Shown: positions 44,057-55,410, counted from the first letter of the stretch. The stretch: DNA of 64,000 nucleotides from Pseudomonas pseudonitroreducens (GCF_021603645.1 NZ_BQHJ01000017.1:62001-126000); one strand, 5' to 3'. The notes: generated from the sequence alone by a model not told the origin. Translations and numbers: made by a program.

Positions 44057-44737
44057 TCAGAGGAAGTCGCTCTGGATGAAGCCGAACTCCATGAGCTCTG
44101 CATCCTTGACCGGGCTGAACGCATTGATTCGGTCCCTGGCCGTCAGTGGATCGGGCGGATTCATCAGGGCATTGGCCTGTTCATAGCCCGGACCGATGAC
44201 GGCGAAGATGATGCCGTTCCAGCCTTTGAGAAAATCTTCCTGGGTGAAGCGCTTGTGGCCCAGTACCGGGTCGCCGATGTAGACGTAGCCCTTGTAGGCA
44301 CGCTGCATCACGACGAAGTGTTTGTAGCCGCGGATATCCATCAGCACTATCACCGGGATCGTCAGCTTCTCCAGAGAGGCGGCGGGGATTCGGTAGCCGC
44401 GGGCGCGCATGCCGATGGCTTCCAGGTAGGTCTTCATGTCGAGCATGGAGAAGCCCTGGGTGCGCACCAGGTTCGGATCGGCCCGGACCAGCATCCCCTT
44501 GATCACGAACTCCTCGTCCACGTCCAGCGCATAGGCCTGGCGCAGGATCGTCGCCAGCGCGGCGGCACCGCAGCTGAAGTCGGTCTTCTGCTGGACCAGG
44601 TTGCTGAACTTGCGCTCGCGGATGCTCTCGACGTGCTTGTAGGCCATCGACCCGCCGGGAAGGATGGCGAAGGGCAGTTGCGCGGCCTGCGCCGTGAGCG
44701 AGAAGAAGGCGAGCAGAAGCAGGGCGGACGTACGCAT
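44057..44737 (-). CDS. fapD: FapD, C39-like cysteine protease
   Basis: 226 residues with signal peptide (about 1-19). Cys56 in TDFSCGAAALATIL, His140 in YKHFVVM and Asp156 in YIGDPV form the C39 triad. FapD is needed for fibril production and acts in the periplasm, probably on FapF or another Fap protein. A strong hairpin separates it from fapC. Confidence 0.92.
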   Translation of the reverse strand: MRTSALLLLAFFSLTAQAAQLPFAILPGGSMAYKHVESIRERKFSNLVQQKTDFSCGAAALATILRQAYALDVDEEFVIKGMLVRADPNLVRTQGFSMLDMKTYLEAIGMRARGYRIPAASLEKLTIPVIVLMDIRGYKHFVVMQRAYKGYVYIGDPVLGHKRFTQEDFLKGWNGIIFAVIGPGYEQANALMNPPDPLTARDRINAFSPVKDAELMEFGFIQSDFL

Positions 44738-44769
44738 GATCGTGACGCCTGGGGGCAGCTCAGGAGAAA

Positions 44770-44793
44770 GGAGGCTCCGTTGCCGGAGCCTCC
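44770..44793 (-). promoter_or_regulatory. Intra-operon hairpin between fapC and fapD
   Basis: Perfect 10 bp arms GGAGGCTCCG / CGGAGCCTCC with a 4 nt loop, 18 bp past the fapC stop. No long T run, so it is more likely an attenuator or a 3' mRNA stabiliser that favours FapC over FapDEF. Confidence 0.6.
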
Positions 44794-44811
44794 GGTACTA
44801 CGCCGTGTCGC

Positions 44812-45813
44812 TTACAGGCAGGATTTGCAGCCTGCGGCGATGGACAGCGAGTTGCTCTGCTGGTTGCCTACGCCAGCGGCAACGTTCGCGCCGAGGTTGC
44901 CCGACACATTGTTGAGCGAGTTGCTGATGGTGGCGTCGTTCCGGACCGGGTCTTTCCAGCCAGTGGGCACCAGTACCTGGTAGGTGGCCTGGCCTTTCAG
45001 GTCGACAGTGCCGGCTTCGACGAAGAACAGCGGGTCCTTGTCTTCCTTGCTGCCGCCGCTGCTGTGGCGGTCGTCATTGCCACCGCGGCCGCTTTCGTCC
45101 ACGACATAGCCAACGCCGGCGCCCTTGTAGGTGCCCTTGGCGCTGAAGGTGGACTTCAGGGTTTCCTTCTCGTAGGTCAGGAAGGCCACGTTGCCCACGG
45201 TGTTGCCAGTGGACGTCTGGGTGGCACCACTGTAGGAGTCGGCGCTACGACCACCGGACACGGCGGCTGCCATGTCGTTTTTCTGCTGGTTGTAGTTGCC
45301 CGAGGCGATGTTGATGCCGATATTCCCCGAGGAGTTGCTGCCGGAGTTGTTCAGCGTGGCCTTGTTGGTGGTGGAGAGGTTCAGCGCCTTGTTGGCTTCG
45401 TTGGTCTGGGTCACGTCGGTGGACGCATAGGCGGTGCCGAAGATGAACTTCTCGTCGGCAGTCGCCAGGGCGGCGGCGTTGGCCTGTTGGTTCATGTCGC
45501 CGGCAGCCACGTTGACGCCCACGTTACCCGATGCGGTGCCCAGCGAGCTGTCGACCGTAGCGGTGTTCTTGGTGCCCATGTTGACCACGGTGTTGTCGCT
45601 GCTTTCCTGGGTGTCTTCCACCTGCGCGCTGGCGCCTGCGTCGATCCGCGGGTCCTTGTAGGGATCGTACGGCGGCTTGGGTTGTTGTTGATGATGGCCG
45701 TCGTTGTGGTGGCCACGACCGCGGTCGTTGTCGCGATTATCAGCGTGCACTGCTACAGCCATGATCGCTGCGACAGCGAATACCAGGGGCTTGAGAGCCA
45801 TTGTGGGTTTCAT
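44812..45813 (-). CDS. fapC: FapC, major functional-amyloid subunit
   Basis: 333 residues. Signal peptide (about 1-24), a His/Asp-rich N-terminal stretch (25-58), three imperfect amyloid repeats R1 (about 72-114), R2 (about 136-181) and R3 (about 289-328), each centred on SGN-G-N-A-G-NQQ, separated by a short linker L1 and a long linker L2 (about 107 residues). Ends with Cys329/Cys332 in GCKSCL, the CxxC seen in FapC. Main fibre component of Pseudomonas biofilm amyloid. Confidence 0.93.
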   Translation of the reverse strand: MKPTMALKPLVFAVAAIMAVAVHADNRDNDRGRGHHNDGHHQQQPKPPYDPYKDPRIDAGASAQVEDTQESSDNTVVNMGTKNTATVDSSLGTASGNVGVNVAAGDMNQQANAAALATADEKFIFGTAYASTDVTQTNEANKALNLSTTNKATLNNSGSNSSGNIGINIASGNYNQQKNDMAAAVSGGRSADSYSGATQTSTGNTVGNVAFLTYEKETLKSTFSAKGTYKGAGVGYVVDESGRGGNDDRHSSGGSKEDKDPLFFVEAGTVDLKGQATYQVLVPTGWKDPVRNDATISNSLNNVSGNLGANVAAGVGNQQSNSLSIAAGCKSCL

Positions 45814-45868
45814 GGTGTATCTCCTTTGCTTTGTTTGGCGTGTTTAGTGTTATAGGAGTTGGCTTGGG

Positions 45869-46447
45869 TCAATCCGCGACCCGGATGCTCAGGGTGTTGG
45901 CAATGCGATTGCCGACCCCGGCGCTCTGGCTCACCTGAACCACGCCGCGACTGCCGGCAAAGGCCTGGTCGCTGGTGACGACCTGGCGGTTACCCGTGGC
46001 GGAGTTAGCTGGGCCTGAGTTCACTGGCAGCGCGACGTTCTGCTGGGACAGCACGCTGTCATCGACGCTCTGCGGTACGGCGCTGACGCTGATCCGCATG
46101 GCGTTCACTTGCTGGTTGGCAGCCCCGGCGGCCTGGTTCACGCCCAGTGCGCCGTTGCCGTTGCTGAAGGCGTTGCCGGTGATGCTGGCGGACGCGGCCT
46201 GGCTGGGGTCGACGTAGGCGTTGACCGTCTGCCGGAATTGCGTGGTGGCCTGGGCATTGGTGCTGATGGCGATGGTCCGGCCGTTGGCCTGTTGCTGCTC
46301 ATCGCCCGCGGCCTGGTTCACACTGGCCACGCCGTTGTAGTTGCGCACGGCACTGTCGATATTGGCGTTGTTGACCGTCGAAGGATCGGCGGCGAAGGCC
46401 GAGGCGGAGCAGAGCAGGATCGGCAGAGCGAGCAGATGGGCTTTCAT
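45869..46447 (-). CDS. fapB: FapB, amyloid nucleator subunit
   Basis: 192 residues, signal peptide (about 1-20). Three repeats (about 25-60, 84-121, 155-188) with VNQAAG and QQ-N cores like those of FapC. FapB is a minor fibre component and is thought to seed FapC. The ATG at 46447 is 1 bp after the fapA stop. Confidence 0.92.
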   Translation of the reverse strand: MKAHLLALPILLCSASAFAADPSTVNNANIDSAVRNYNGVASVNQAAGDEQQQANGRTIAISTNAQATTQFRQTVNAYVDPSQAASASITGNAFSNGNGALGVNQAAGAANQQVNAMRISVSAVPQSVDDSVLSQQNVALPVNSGPANSATGNRQVVTSDQAFAGSRGVVQVSQSAGVGNRIANTLSIRVAD

Positions 46448-46448
46448 C

Positions 46449-46898
46449 TCAGCGATCTCCCGTCAGCATGCGCAAGGGTGAGAGGCCCTGCTGTACGGTG
46501 CGGTTCACCGAGTTGGAGATGCCGCCGCCAGCGCCCATGCCGCCGCCGAGGCTGCCATTGCTGAGGCTCTGGTTGCTGCCGTTGTCCATTCCTACCAGGG
46601 TGCCGCCGGGAAGGATGTGGCGCTCGAGGGTGGAGCCGCTGGTGACGCCAGCGAAGTCGCTGTCGCTCAGTTCGGCATTGCCGGTCTGGCGCACGACCTG
46701 ATCGGAGATATTGGGATTGACGGTGATCGGATTCGGATCGGGAATATCGGTGGGGCGCGTGGCGACGCGTGGCTGCACCTGACGCTGCAGGACGATGGTG
46801 CCGTCGCCGGCCTGGACGGTGGGGCACAGCGTAGCGCTGGCCACCCCGCAAGCGAGCGTGACGAATAGACCGACGATCCTTGAGTCGATGTTCCCCAT
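46449..46898 (-). CDS. fapA: FapA, fibril-composition chaperone
   Basis: 149 residues, signal peptide (about 1-30). Gly/Asn/Ser-rich C-terminal part (about 105-140). FapA controls the FapB/FapC ratio in the fibril. First gene of the operon; AAGGA 9 nt before ATG 46898, and the sigma54 promoter about 55 bp upstream. Confidence 0.88.
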   Translation of the reverse strand: MGNIDSRIVGLFVTLACGVASATLCPTVQAGDGTIVLQRQVQPRVATRPTDIPDPNPITVNPNISDQVVRQTGNAELSDSDFAGVTSGSTLERHILPGGTLVGMDNGSNQSLSNGSLGGGMGAGGGISNSVNRTVQQGLSPLRMLTGDR

Positions 46899-46950
46899 GA
46901 TGGCGGTTCCTTCTTGGTGCGCTGAGCCCTAACCAGCGGTACCAAGGTGG

Positions 46951-46966
46951 AGCAGATGCCGTGCCG
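46951..46966 (-). promoter_or_regulatory. Sigma54 promoter for the fap operon
   Basis: Minus-strand CGGCACGGCATCTGCT against the consensus TGGCACG-N4-TTGCW, with one mismatch in each half. GG and GC are exactly ten bases apart as required. Predicted start near 46941, so the 5' leader is about 43 nt. Confidence 0.65.
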
Positions 46967-47528
46967 CTTTTGATCAGCTATTGCGAATCAACGACATAGC
47001 GTCAGGCCATGCGAACTGCCATGGAGCGAGTGTTGCCCTGCTGATACAGAACGAACGTACGAAAGCCATGCGCCGGCCCTAGAACGGGGCTCGTATCAGG
47101 GAAGAAGCGGATTCTGTTGCAGCGCTGATACACAACTTTGGATGGGCAGGGCCAAAGTCCAGCCCGCTTGCGTTTGCGACGATCCGAGTGTTTCGCGGGG
47201 CTAACAGAATCGCCTGATTCGTAGGGTTTCTGGTACTGAAGTACTGCAGTAATTTCAACAAATTAGGCATTTTGCATGATGGCGCGAACCCCATCGTGGC
47301 GTGGTTGTCTGCATCTTCCCGGCGGCGCAACGCGGGAGCGATTCTTGCCAAAGTGCCAACGCATCCTCCGCTTGCTCCGCCGAAGAGAAATTTTTGTGAA
47401 TTTCATAGCGATCTGCGGGCAATGCATTAGCATGCCGACGCCGCTGCGGCGCTTGCGCGCCAGGAGCAGGCAGCGGGACAAAACCATTAGAAACGTGCGA
47501 GCCAGCGTGCCTCGCGGGGGACAGTAGT
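46967..47528. promoter_or_regulatory. fapA upstream region and uppP promoter region
   Basis: No credible gene. TACTGAAGTACTGCAGTA (47234-47251) contains a perfect 10 bp palindrome and may be an enhancer site for the fap promoter. The right part, from about 47380, is more AT-rich and should hold the uppP promoter. A short leftward open frame at 47079-47351 has no family and no ribosome site. Confidence 0.4.
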
Positions 47529-48359
47529 ATGGATCTGTGGAGCGCCTTTCAGGCCTTCATTCTTGGCGTGGTCGAGGGGCTTACCGAGTTCCTGCCGATC
47601 TCCAGCACCGGTCACCAGATCATCGTGGCCGACCTCATCGGCTTCACCGGGGAACGTGCCGAGGCCTTCAACATCATCATCCAGCTGGCGGCCATTCTCG
47701 CCGTGGTCTGGGAATTCCGCCGCAAGATCCTCGACATCGTCCTGGGGTTGCCCACACAGCCCAAGGCGCAGCGCTTCACCGTCAACCTGCTGATCGCATT
47801 CTTCCCGGCCGTGGTGCTGGGCGTGGCCTTCGCCGACTACATCCACCATTACCTGTTCAACCCGATCACCGTCGCCGTGGCACTGGTGGTGGGCGGTGTG
47901 ATCATGCTCTGGGCAGAGAAGCGCCAGCATCTGATCCACGCCGAAACCGTGGATGACATGACCTGGAAGCAAGCCCTGAAGGTTGGCTGCTGCCAGTGCC
48001 TGGCGCTGATTCCGGGCACCTCGCGTTCCGGCGCGACCATCATCGGCGGCCTGCTGTTCGGCCTGTCGCGCAAGGCGGCCACCGAGTTCTCGTTCTTCCT
48101 GGCGATGCCGACCATGGTCGGCGCCGCGGTCTACTCGGGCTACAAGTACCGTGACGTGTTCCAGCCTGCGGACCTGCCGGTGTTCGCCATCGGTTTCGTC
48201 ACCTCGTTCATCTTCGCGATGATCGCTGTCCGTGGCTTGCTCAAGTTCATCGCCAACCACAGCTATGCGGCATTTGCCTGGTACCGTATCGTGTTCGGAC
48301 TGCTGATCCTGGCAACCTGGCAGTTCGCCCTGATCGACTGGAGCAGCGCAAAACCCTGA
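47529..48359 (+). CDS. uppP: Undecaprenyl-diphosphatase UppP (BacA)
   Basis: 276 residues, eight helices. Conserved [14 protein letters not shown] (16-29) and [10 protein letters not shown] near 160 form the active site for recycling undecaprenyl diphosphate in cell-wall synthesis, and give bacitracin resistance. GGGG(G)A precedes the ATG by about 8 nt. 11 bp to the next gene, probably cotranscribed. Confidence 0.95.
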   Translation: MDLWSAFQAFILGVVEGLTEFLPISSTGHQIIVADLIGFTGERAEAFNIIIQLAAILAVVWEFRRKILDIVLGLPTQPKAQRFTVNLLIAFFPAVVLGVAFADYIHHYLFNPITVAVALVVGGVIMLWAEKRQHLIHAETVDDMTWKQALKVGCCQCLALIPGTSRSGATIIGGLLFGLSRKAATEFSFFLAMPTMVGAAVYSGYKYRDVFQPADLPVFAIGFVTSFIFAMIAVRGLLKFIANHSYAAFAWYRIVFGLLILATWQFALIDWSSAKP

Positions 48360-48370
48360 TCCGATAGCGA

Positions 48371-49087
48371 GTGAACGTGGAAAAGAACGGCACCATCAGC
48401 CGCTGGGACGATGACAAGGGCTTCGGCTTCATCAGTCCCCAGGCCGGCGGCAAGGAAGTCTTCCTGCATATTTCCGACTTCCGCGGCGACCGTCGCCCGG
48501 AGGCGGGCGACCAGGTCTGTTATGTCGAAGGCAGCGGCAAGGACGGCCGCCCCCGCGCCAACCACGCCCGCCTTGCCGGGCTGGCTATCGACACCCCGGC
48601 GATTCGCCGCAAGCCCGCAGCGGCAGCCACCCGTGAGCGCGCCCGCAGCGGGCGCGAAGTAGCCTTCCCGAGCGCGCCGAAACGCTCGCTGGGCAAGGCG
48701 CTGGCGATCCTGGCAGTGCTGCTGGCGTTGCCCGTCATCGGCTCGCTGCTGTGGTTGAAAGAGGCTTACTTCGTCTGGTTCCTGCTGCTCTATCCGGTGT
48801 TCAGCGTCCTGGCCTTCCTCGCCTATTGGCGCGATAAGCGCAGTGCCGAGCGCAACGACTGGCGAACTCCCGAGCAGAGCCTGCACCTGCTGGAACTGCT
48901 CGGTGGCTGGCCGGGCGCCTTCCTCGCCCAGCAGGTGTTCCGTCACAAGACCCGCAAGCTTTCCTTCCAGCTGGTGTTCTGGGCCATTGTCCTGCTGCAT
49001 CAGCTGTTCTGGATCGACTGGCTCAGTGGCGGCCGGTTGCTGGGCTGGATCGGCGCGCTGATGGGGCTGGGCACCACCCCGGCGTAA
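48371..49087 (+). CDS. Cold-shock domain protein with DUF1294 membrane domain
   Basis: 238 residues from GTG 48371. N-terminal cold-shock domain (about 3-70, KGFGFISP and VFLHISDF RNA-binding motifs), a basic linker (72-105), and a C-terminal DUF1294 region (about 108-235) with three or four helices. A membrane-tethered nucleic-acid-binding protein, common in pseudomonads and without known function. Follows uppP by 11 bp. Confidence 0.85.
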   Translation: MNVEKNGTISRWDDDKGFGFISPQAGGKEVFLHISDFRGDRRPEAGDQVCYVEGSGKDGRPRANHARLAGLAIDTPAIRRKPAAAATRERARSGREVAFPSAPKRSLGKALAILAVLLALPVIGSLLWLKEAYFVWFLLLYPVFSVLAFLAYWRDKRSAERNDWRTPEQSLHLLELLGGWPGAFLAQQVFRHKTRKLSFQLVFWAIVLLHQLFWIDWLSGGRLLGWIGALMGLGTTPA

Positions 49088-49096
49088 TCGCCTGGT

Positions 49097-50002
49097 TCAG
49101 ACAGGCCAGTCGTCTTTCGAGAAGCCTTCCTCCAGGTAATCGAGCAACGCCCGCACCGCCGGCAGGATGCCGCGCCGATGCGGGTAGACCGCCTGCAGGT
49201 AAGCCTCCGGCTCGCTCCAGGCGGGCAGCACGCGCACCAGGCGACCATCCTCCAGTTCCTCGGTGCAGTAGTGCAGCGGCAGGAGTGTCACGCCCAGCCC
49301 CGCCAGGGCGACGTTCTTGCGCAGGTTGAAGTCTTCCACCGCCAGGCGTGCCTCCAGGGCGACTTCCTTCACTTCGCCCTGCAGGCCGGTCAGCTTCATG
49401 TGTACCCGACGGTCGTTGTCGATGGCGCCCAGGACGGGCAGGGCGGCCAGGTCCTCCGGTGCGCGCAGCTCGACGCCCCTGAGCAGCGCCGGTGCGGCCA
49501 CCAGCGCGGTCTTCGCCAGGCGCAGGCGCCGCGAGATCAGCGACAGGTCCTCATCGCCCGGCGCCCGCACGCGCAGGGCGACATCGATGCTTTCGTTGAG
49601 CAGGTCGACGCGGCGATTGGTCAGCATCAGCTCCAGGTTGACCTGCGGATAAGCGGCGAGAAAGCCCGGCAGCATCTCGTTCAGCGAGGTTTCCGCCAGC
49701 GCCACCGGGCACGACAGCCTCACCCGGCCGCGTGGCTCGGCGCTCAGTTGCGCGGCGACCTCGTCGGCCATCTCGGCCTCTACCAGCATCGCCTGGCAGT
49801 GCCGGTAATAGCGCTCACCCAGGTCAGTCAGTGCCAGCTTGCGGGTGGTGCGCTGCAGCAGACGTACATCCAGGCGCGCTTCCAGCTCGGCGACACGCCG
49901 CGACAGGCGGGACTTCGGCAGGCCCAGCAAACGCCCGGCAGCTGCGAAGCCACCGGCCTCCACCACCTTGGCGAAATAGAAGAGGTCATTGAGGTCCTGC
50001 AT
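49097..50002 (-). CDS. LysR-family regulator divergent from azoR
   Basis: 301 residues. wHTH with [21 protein letters not shown] and a substrate-binding domain. ATG at 50002 matches family starts. 131 bp divergent gap to azoR; LysR genes in this place often control the neighbouring quinone or azo reductase. Effector unknown. Confidence 0.85.
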   Translation of the reverse strand: MQDLNDLFYFAKVVEAGGFAAAGRLLGLPKSRLSRRVAELEARLDVRLLQRTTRKLALTDLGERYYRHCQAMLVEAEMADEVAAQLSAEPRGRVRLSCPVALAETSLNEMLPGFLAAYPQVNLELMLTNRRVDLLNESIDVALRVRAPGDEDLSLISRRLRLAKTALVAAPALLRGVELRAPEDLAALPVLGAIDNDRRVHMKLTGLQGEVKEVALEARLAVEDFNLRKNVALAGLGVTLLPLHYCTEELEDGRLVRVLPAWSEPEAYLQAVYPHRRGILPAVRALLDYLEEGFSKDDWPV

Positions 50003-50133
50003 CGGATTGTCCTGCTGGTGAGACGAATCATTGCATTTTTGCTGACTTATCGAAGATTGGCTACATGCGTAGTCTTGCCTCCAACAACGAATTCCTCCGC
50101 CAACCCACTTGGCCCCTTTCCTGGAGAACACAC

Positions 50134-50742
50134 ATGAAACTGCTGCACATCGACTCGAGCATCCTCGGCGACAACTCCGCCTCCCGCCAACTGAGCGGCG
50201 AACTGGTCGCCGCCTGGGCCGCCGCCGAGCCGGGCGTCGAAGTGACCTACCGTGACCTGGCCGCCGACGCCATCAGCCACCTGTCCTCGGCCAGCCTGGT
50301 CGCTGCCGGCACCCCGGCCGAACTGCGCGACGCCGCGCAGAAACACGAAGCCGCACTGGGCGAGAAAAGCATCGAGGAATTCCTCGGCGCCGACGCCATC
50401 GTCATCGGCGCGCCGATGTACAACTTCTCCATCCCCAGCCAACTGAAGGCCTGGATCGACCGCATCGCCGTCGCCGGCAAGACCTTCCGCTATACCGAGA
50501 GCGGCCCGGAAGGCCTGGCGGGTGGCAAGAAAGTCATCATCGTCTCCACCGCCGGCGGCATCCACGCGGGCCAACCCAGCGGTATCGCCCACGAGAACTA
50601 CCTGGAGCTGGTGCTGAATTTCCTCGGCATCACCGACATCGAGGTCGTCCGTGCCGAAGGCCTGGCCTACGGTGACGAGCCGCGCCGCAACGCCATCGCC
50701 GGCGCCCAGGCGAGCATCGCCAGCCAGTTCGCCGCTGCCTGA
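50134..50742 (+). CDS. azoR: FMN-dependent NADH-azoreductase / quinone reductase
   Basis: 202 residues, flavodoxin-like fold. FMN-binding [17 protein letters not shown] (about 94-110) and [10 protein letters not shown] are family marks. Reduces quinones and azo dyes with NAD(P)H, thought to protect from electrophilic quinones. The start ATG at 50134 has GGAGA upstream. Terminator follows; probably regulated by the divergent LysR. Confidence 0.92.
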   Translation: MKLLHIDSSILGDNSASRQLSGELVAAWAAAEPGVEVTYRDLAADAISHLSSASLVAAGTPAELRDAAQKHEAALGEKSIEEFLGADAIVIGAPMYNFSIPSQLKAWIDRIAVAGKTFRYTESGPEGLAGGKKVIIVSTAGGIHAGQPSGIAHENYLELVLNFLGITDIEVVRAEGLAYGDEPRRNAIAGAQASIASQFAAA

Positions 50743-50757
50743 TCGCTGCCCAGTGAA

Positions 50758-50783
50758 AAGCCCCGCGCATGCGGGGCTTTTTT
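50758..50783 (+). terminator. Terminator after azoR
   Basis: AAGCCCCGC/GCGGGGCTT with GCAT loop and six T. Confidence 0.93.
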
Positions 50784-50936
50784 GTTTCCGCGAGTACCGC
50801 CTGTCTGCGGGCACGGAGCTACTCTCGCTGGCGCGTACTATGCAGAGGTTCCCACCAGGCGGCGCCCGGCGGTTTCTGCATTCATCAACAAGCCTCGTGG
50901 CGCCTGATCTGGAGACACATCGGAGCGAACTGCACC

Positions 50937-51950
50937 ATGGCGAGGCGCCTGTTCTGGTTCCTGCTGCTCGTTACCTTCAGTACCGCGAGTTGGGCGGCAC
51001 AGGGCTGGAATGTGGGTTTTCACCGCCTGCAGGTGAGTGACCCGCTGGACCAGCAACCGATGAAGGCCATTGCCTTCTACCCCACGCGCGCAGCCGAACA
51101 ACCCCTGCACCTGGGCAACTTCATCCTGGACGTTGCCTACGAAGGCAAGACCGCCAACGGGCGATTCCCGCTGCTGGTCATGTCCCACGGCAACTACGGC
51201 ACCCCGCTGGCCCACCGTGACCTGATCGAGGCACTGGTGCGCAAGGGCTTCGTGGTGGTGACGCTGCTGCACCCCGGCGACAACCTGCGTGACCACAGCC
51301 GCCTGGGCGCGGTGAGCAATCTCTATGGTCGGCCGCTGCAGGTCTCCGAAACCATCAGTGCCGCTCTGCTCGACCCCGAGGTCGCCGCCATCGTCGACCC
51401 GCGAAAGGTCGGTGTGATCGGCTACTCCGCCGGCGGAGAGACTGCGCTGATCCTGGCCGGGGCCCAGCCGCGCCTGGACCGGCTGATCAAGTACTGCCAG
51501 CAGCGCCCTGACGATCGCGATGCCTGCAGCGAGAAGGGCGAAGTACGCGCCGACCGCAACGACCTGGTGCCCATGGCCGACCCGCGCGTCGGCGCCTTGC
51601 TCCTGCTGGCGCCGCTGAGCCTGATGTACGGCGTTCATGAGCTGGAGGATGTACAGGTGCCGGTGTTGCTCTACACCGGCAATGCAGACCACATCCTCGA
51701 CTGGAAGAAGAATGCCGCAGCGCTGGCGCGCAAGTTGCCGCAACAGGCGGATCTGCGGGTGCTGGACGGGGCAGGGCACTTCGTCTTCATGGCGCCGTGC
51801 TCGGAGGAGGAAAAGGACGCCACGCCGGACCTGTGTACCGACAACCAGGGCCTGGACCGGCAGGCTATCCATCGCGACCTGGCCGCCTCGGCGGCAGAGT
51901 TCTTCGATGTCAGCCTGGGCAGCGCAACGATGCAGACGTCGGGGCGTTGA
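50937..51950 (+). CDS. Secreted alpha/beta hydrolase (dienelactone-hydrolase-like)
   Basis: 337 residues. Signal peptide (about 1-21). Nucleophile Ser164 in GYSAGGETA, acid Asp in GNADHILDW and His in GAGHFVFM complete the triad. Oxyanion region VMSHGNYGTP. Cys pairs near the C-terminus (CSEEEKDATPDLC) suggest a periplasmic disulphide. Substrate unknown; resembles the predicted dienelactone hydrolases and platelet-activating-factor-hydrolase-like esterases. The longer open frame upstream is rejected because ATG 50937 starts the signal peptide. Confidence 0.84.
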   Translation: MARRLFWFLLLVTFSTASWAAQGWNVGFHRLQVSDPLDQQPMKAIAFYPTRAAEQPLHLGNFILDVAYEGKTANGRFPLLVMSHGNYGTPLAHRDLIEALVRKGFVVVTLLHPGDNLRDHSRLGAVSNLYGRPLQVSETISAALLDPEVAAIVDPRKVGVIGYSAGGETALILAGAQPRLDRLIKYCQQRPDDRDACSEKGEVRADRNDLVPMADPRVGALLLLAPLSLMYGVHELEDVQVPVLLYTGNADHILDWKKNAAALARKLPQQADLRVLDGAGHFVFMAPCSEEEKDATPDLCTDNQGLDRQAIHRDLAASAAEFFDVSLGSATMQTSGR

Positions 51951-51978
51951 TCCGGGGCTGAGCAAAAAGGTGCCTCTT

Positions 51979-52056
51979 GTAGGAGCGAGCTTGCTCGCGA
52001 ATGGGTTTCCCGGCTGCATTGGTGTCAGACAGGTTCGCGAGCAAGCTCGCTCCTAC
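51979..52056. repeat. Paired inverted REP
   Basis: GTAGGAGCGAGCTTGCTCGC and its inverted copy, 78 bp overall, between the hydrolase and ybiT ends. Confidence 0.88.
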
Positions 52057-52077
52057 GAAGATCAAAAGAGCAAGAAA

Positions 52078-52103
52078 AAGCCCCGCACTGGGCGGGGCTT
52101 TTT
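52078..52103. terminator. Terminator between the hydrolase and ybiT genes
   Basis: AAGCCCCGC/GCGGGGCTT with T runs on both sides, so it can serve both convergent genes. Confidence 0.9.
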
Positions 52104-52122
52104 CATTGCAGCTTGGCGTTGA

Positions 52123-53712
<1,590 letters not shown>

Positions 53713-53948
53713 CTGGGTAACCCTTGGCTGGAACATGATGCGCGCCGGGCGCGAGCGGCGCGGGCGGGCAGTGACGACGGCGCGCGAAGGCGGCCTGACA
53801 AAGCCGCCTATTATGCCACATGCGGGGCGGATCTTGCATGTCCTGCCGCTACAGCGCCCTGACTGCGGGCAGAAGGTGCGAGCTGGCAGTTGAAACCCCC
53901 CATTGTCCTGCATCAGAATTCGGTGTTCAGAATTCTGGTGGGGGCTGT

Positions 53949-54899
53949 ATGAAAATCCTAAACGCTCAACATTCGCTCAAGCAGTACCTGGAGCAGGTCA
54001 GCGGCAAGCTGATCACCGTGGTCTCGGCCTCCGCCAGTGAAACCGAGTCACTGATCGAAACCCTGGTGGAGAAGGGCAATCGCCTGGACCTGCTGGTGGG
54101 CACCATCAATTCGTTCAGCTCGCCGGACTTCATCGATTTCTGTGTCCGCGACGCGGGCGCCAAGGTCAGCTTGCACGTCGACTTCCGCGCGCAGAACAGC
54201 GTGCACTGGAAGCTGATCCTGATCGAGCCGGATGTGGTGATCCTGGGCAGCGCCAACTTCACCGAGATCGGTCTGAGCCTGACCCGCGACACCTGCACCG
54301 TGATCCAGGACGCCGCGCTGTACGCCGATTACCTGGCGCGCGTGGCCGAGATCAAGGGCATGGACGACGTGGTGCCGGGCGAGGATTCGCCGGCCTTCGA
54401 CGCGCGACTGGAGGAGTACCGCCAGAGCCATCGCCGCGTGCAGGCCAGCCTGGCGCGCAGCGCCCAGTACCTGGACGGCGAGAGCTGGCTGGGCGACGAG
54501 ACCAATCAGAGCATCCCGCTGTTCATCTGGTACAGCGATCACTCCGACGAGTCCGAGGAGCAGGCCGAGGCCTTCCTGCACGCCAGCAGCGATGGCGTGG
54601 ACTGGGACGATGTACGCGAGTTCTTCACCTACGAATGCGCGGAGGGCGTGCTGCCCTACGAAGAGGGTGACATGGTGCTGACCGCGCGCTGCAATGGCAC
54701 GCACATCGGCTTCTATACCTTCGACCGCATCCTCTACCGCAACGGCACCTACTTCATCTACTCCTACCGCAAGAAGCGCTACACCCAGCCGTTCAAGCTG
54801 GAGGATGCCAAGGAACGCCTGAAGGACGTTATCCCCGAGTGGTACGAGGAGATGCGTACCTCGCTCAATCGTCATGACATCAACAGCGTGGTGCGTTAA
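53949..54899 (+). CDS. Phospholipase D-fold protein with single HKD motif
   Basis: 316 residues. One HxK motif at His86/Lys88 followed by Asp95 and GSANF (100-104). Only one HKD is seen, so it would act as a dimer like Nuc-type nucleases, or as a non-catalytic member. C-terminal half (about 170-316) is acidic and without a known fold. Isolated between ybiT and a small membrane gene. Function unknown; a nuclease or DNA-repair role is one possibility. Confidence 0.7.
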   Translation: MKILNAQHSLKQYLEQVSGKLITVVSASASETESLIETLVEKGNRLDLLVGTINSFSSPDFIDFCVRDAGAKVSLHVDFRAQNSVHWKLILIEPDVVILGSANFTEIGLSLTRDTCTVIQDAALYADYLARVAEIKGMDDVVPGEDSPAFDARLEEYRQSHRRVQASLARSAQYLDGESWLGDETNQSIPLFIWYSDHSDESEEQAEAFLHASSDGVDWDDVREFFTYECAEGVLPYEEGDMVLTARCNGTHIGFYTFDRILYRNGTYFIYSYRKKRYTQPFKLEDAKERLKDVIPEWYEEMRTSLNRHDINSVVR

Positions 54900-55056
54900 G
54901 CGGCAGCCACTCATCGGCGCGCAGTGCGTGACCCTGCGGTCGCGCACTGTGCACCTTGGCAATTCCCGCATGCATGGCTAGCATCCTGCCAGTATCTCGA
55001 CGTTGCATGCCGCAGTGGCGTGAACCCGTCAGGAACCTGTCAGGAGGCAAAGGATC

Positions 55057-55338
55057 ATGCCGCAACTTCCCCTCGATGAAGTCCCCGTTCGCCGCCGCAT
55101 GCGCTGGCATTGGCGGCTGCTCACGCTGAAGATCTACATTCTCTCGATATTTCTGCTGGCCTGCATGCTGGGCGGCAGCGCGATGCTGTTCCTCAATGTG
55201 CTCAACGACACGCTGGAGCCCGCCCAGCGCCTCGGTTCCTTCGCGGCCGGCGCGCTGATTCTGCTGCTCTGCCTGCATATCCTGCGCATGGCGTTGCCGC
55301 CGATGCCCTGGTTACCCAGGCGGCGCTCGCTGGAGTAA
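55057..55338 (+). CDS. Small two-helix membrane protein
   Basis: 93 residues, basic N-terminus (about 10-22) and two membrane helices (about 27-49 and 62-80), Arg-rich end. Family unknown. GTCAGGAGGC ribosome site about 10 nt before ATG. Followed by a strong bidirectional terminator shared with the OprD gene. Confidence 0.7.
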   Translation: MPQLPLDEVPVRRRMRWHWRLLTLKIYILSIFLLACMLGGSAMLFLNVLNDTLEPAQRLGSFAAGALILLLCLHILRMALPPMPWLPRRRSLE

Positions 55339-55353
55339 TCGGCGCCAGAATGA

Positions 55354-55389
55354 AAAACGCCCCGTGGCAGCGCTGCCACGGGGCGTTTT
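55354..55389. terminator. Bidirectional terminator, membrane gene and OprD porin
   Basis: 17 bp perfect arms AAAACGCCCCGTGGCAG / CTGCCACGGGGCGTTTT around a 2 nt loop, with A and T runs at the two ends. Confidence 0.95.
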
Positions 55390-55410
55390 CTTTCGAGCCT
55401 GATCAGATCA

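Noticed and set aside
46936-46953. CCAAGGTGG motif near fapA as an ErbR/PedR2 site
   Set aside because: It overlaps the sigma54 promoter region of an unrelated operon and differs at the last positions; probably chance.
47079-47351. Leftward 90-residue open frame in the fapA-uppP gap
   Set aside because: No ribosome site, no family, composition unlike the neighbours and no conservation evidence.
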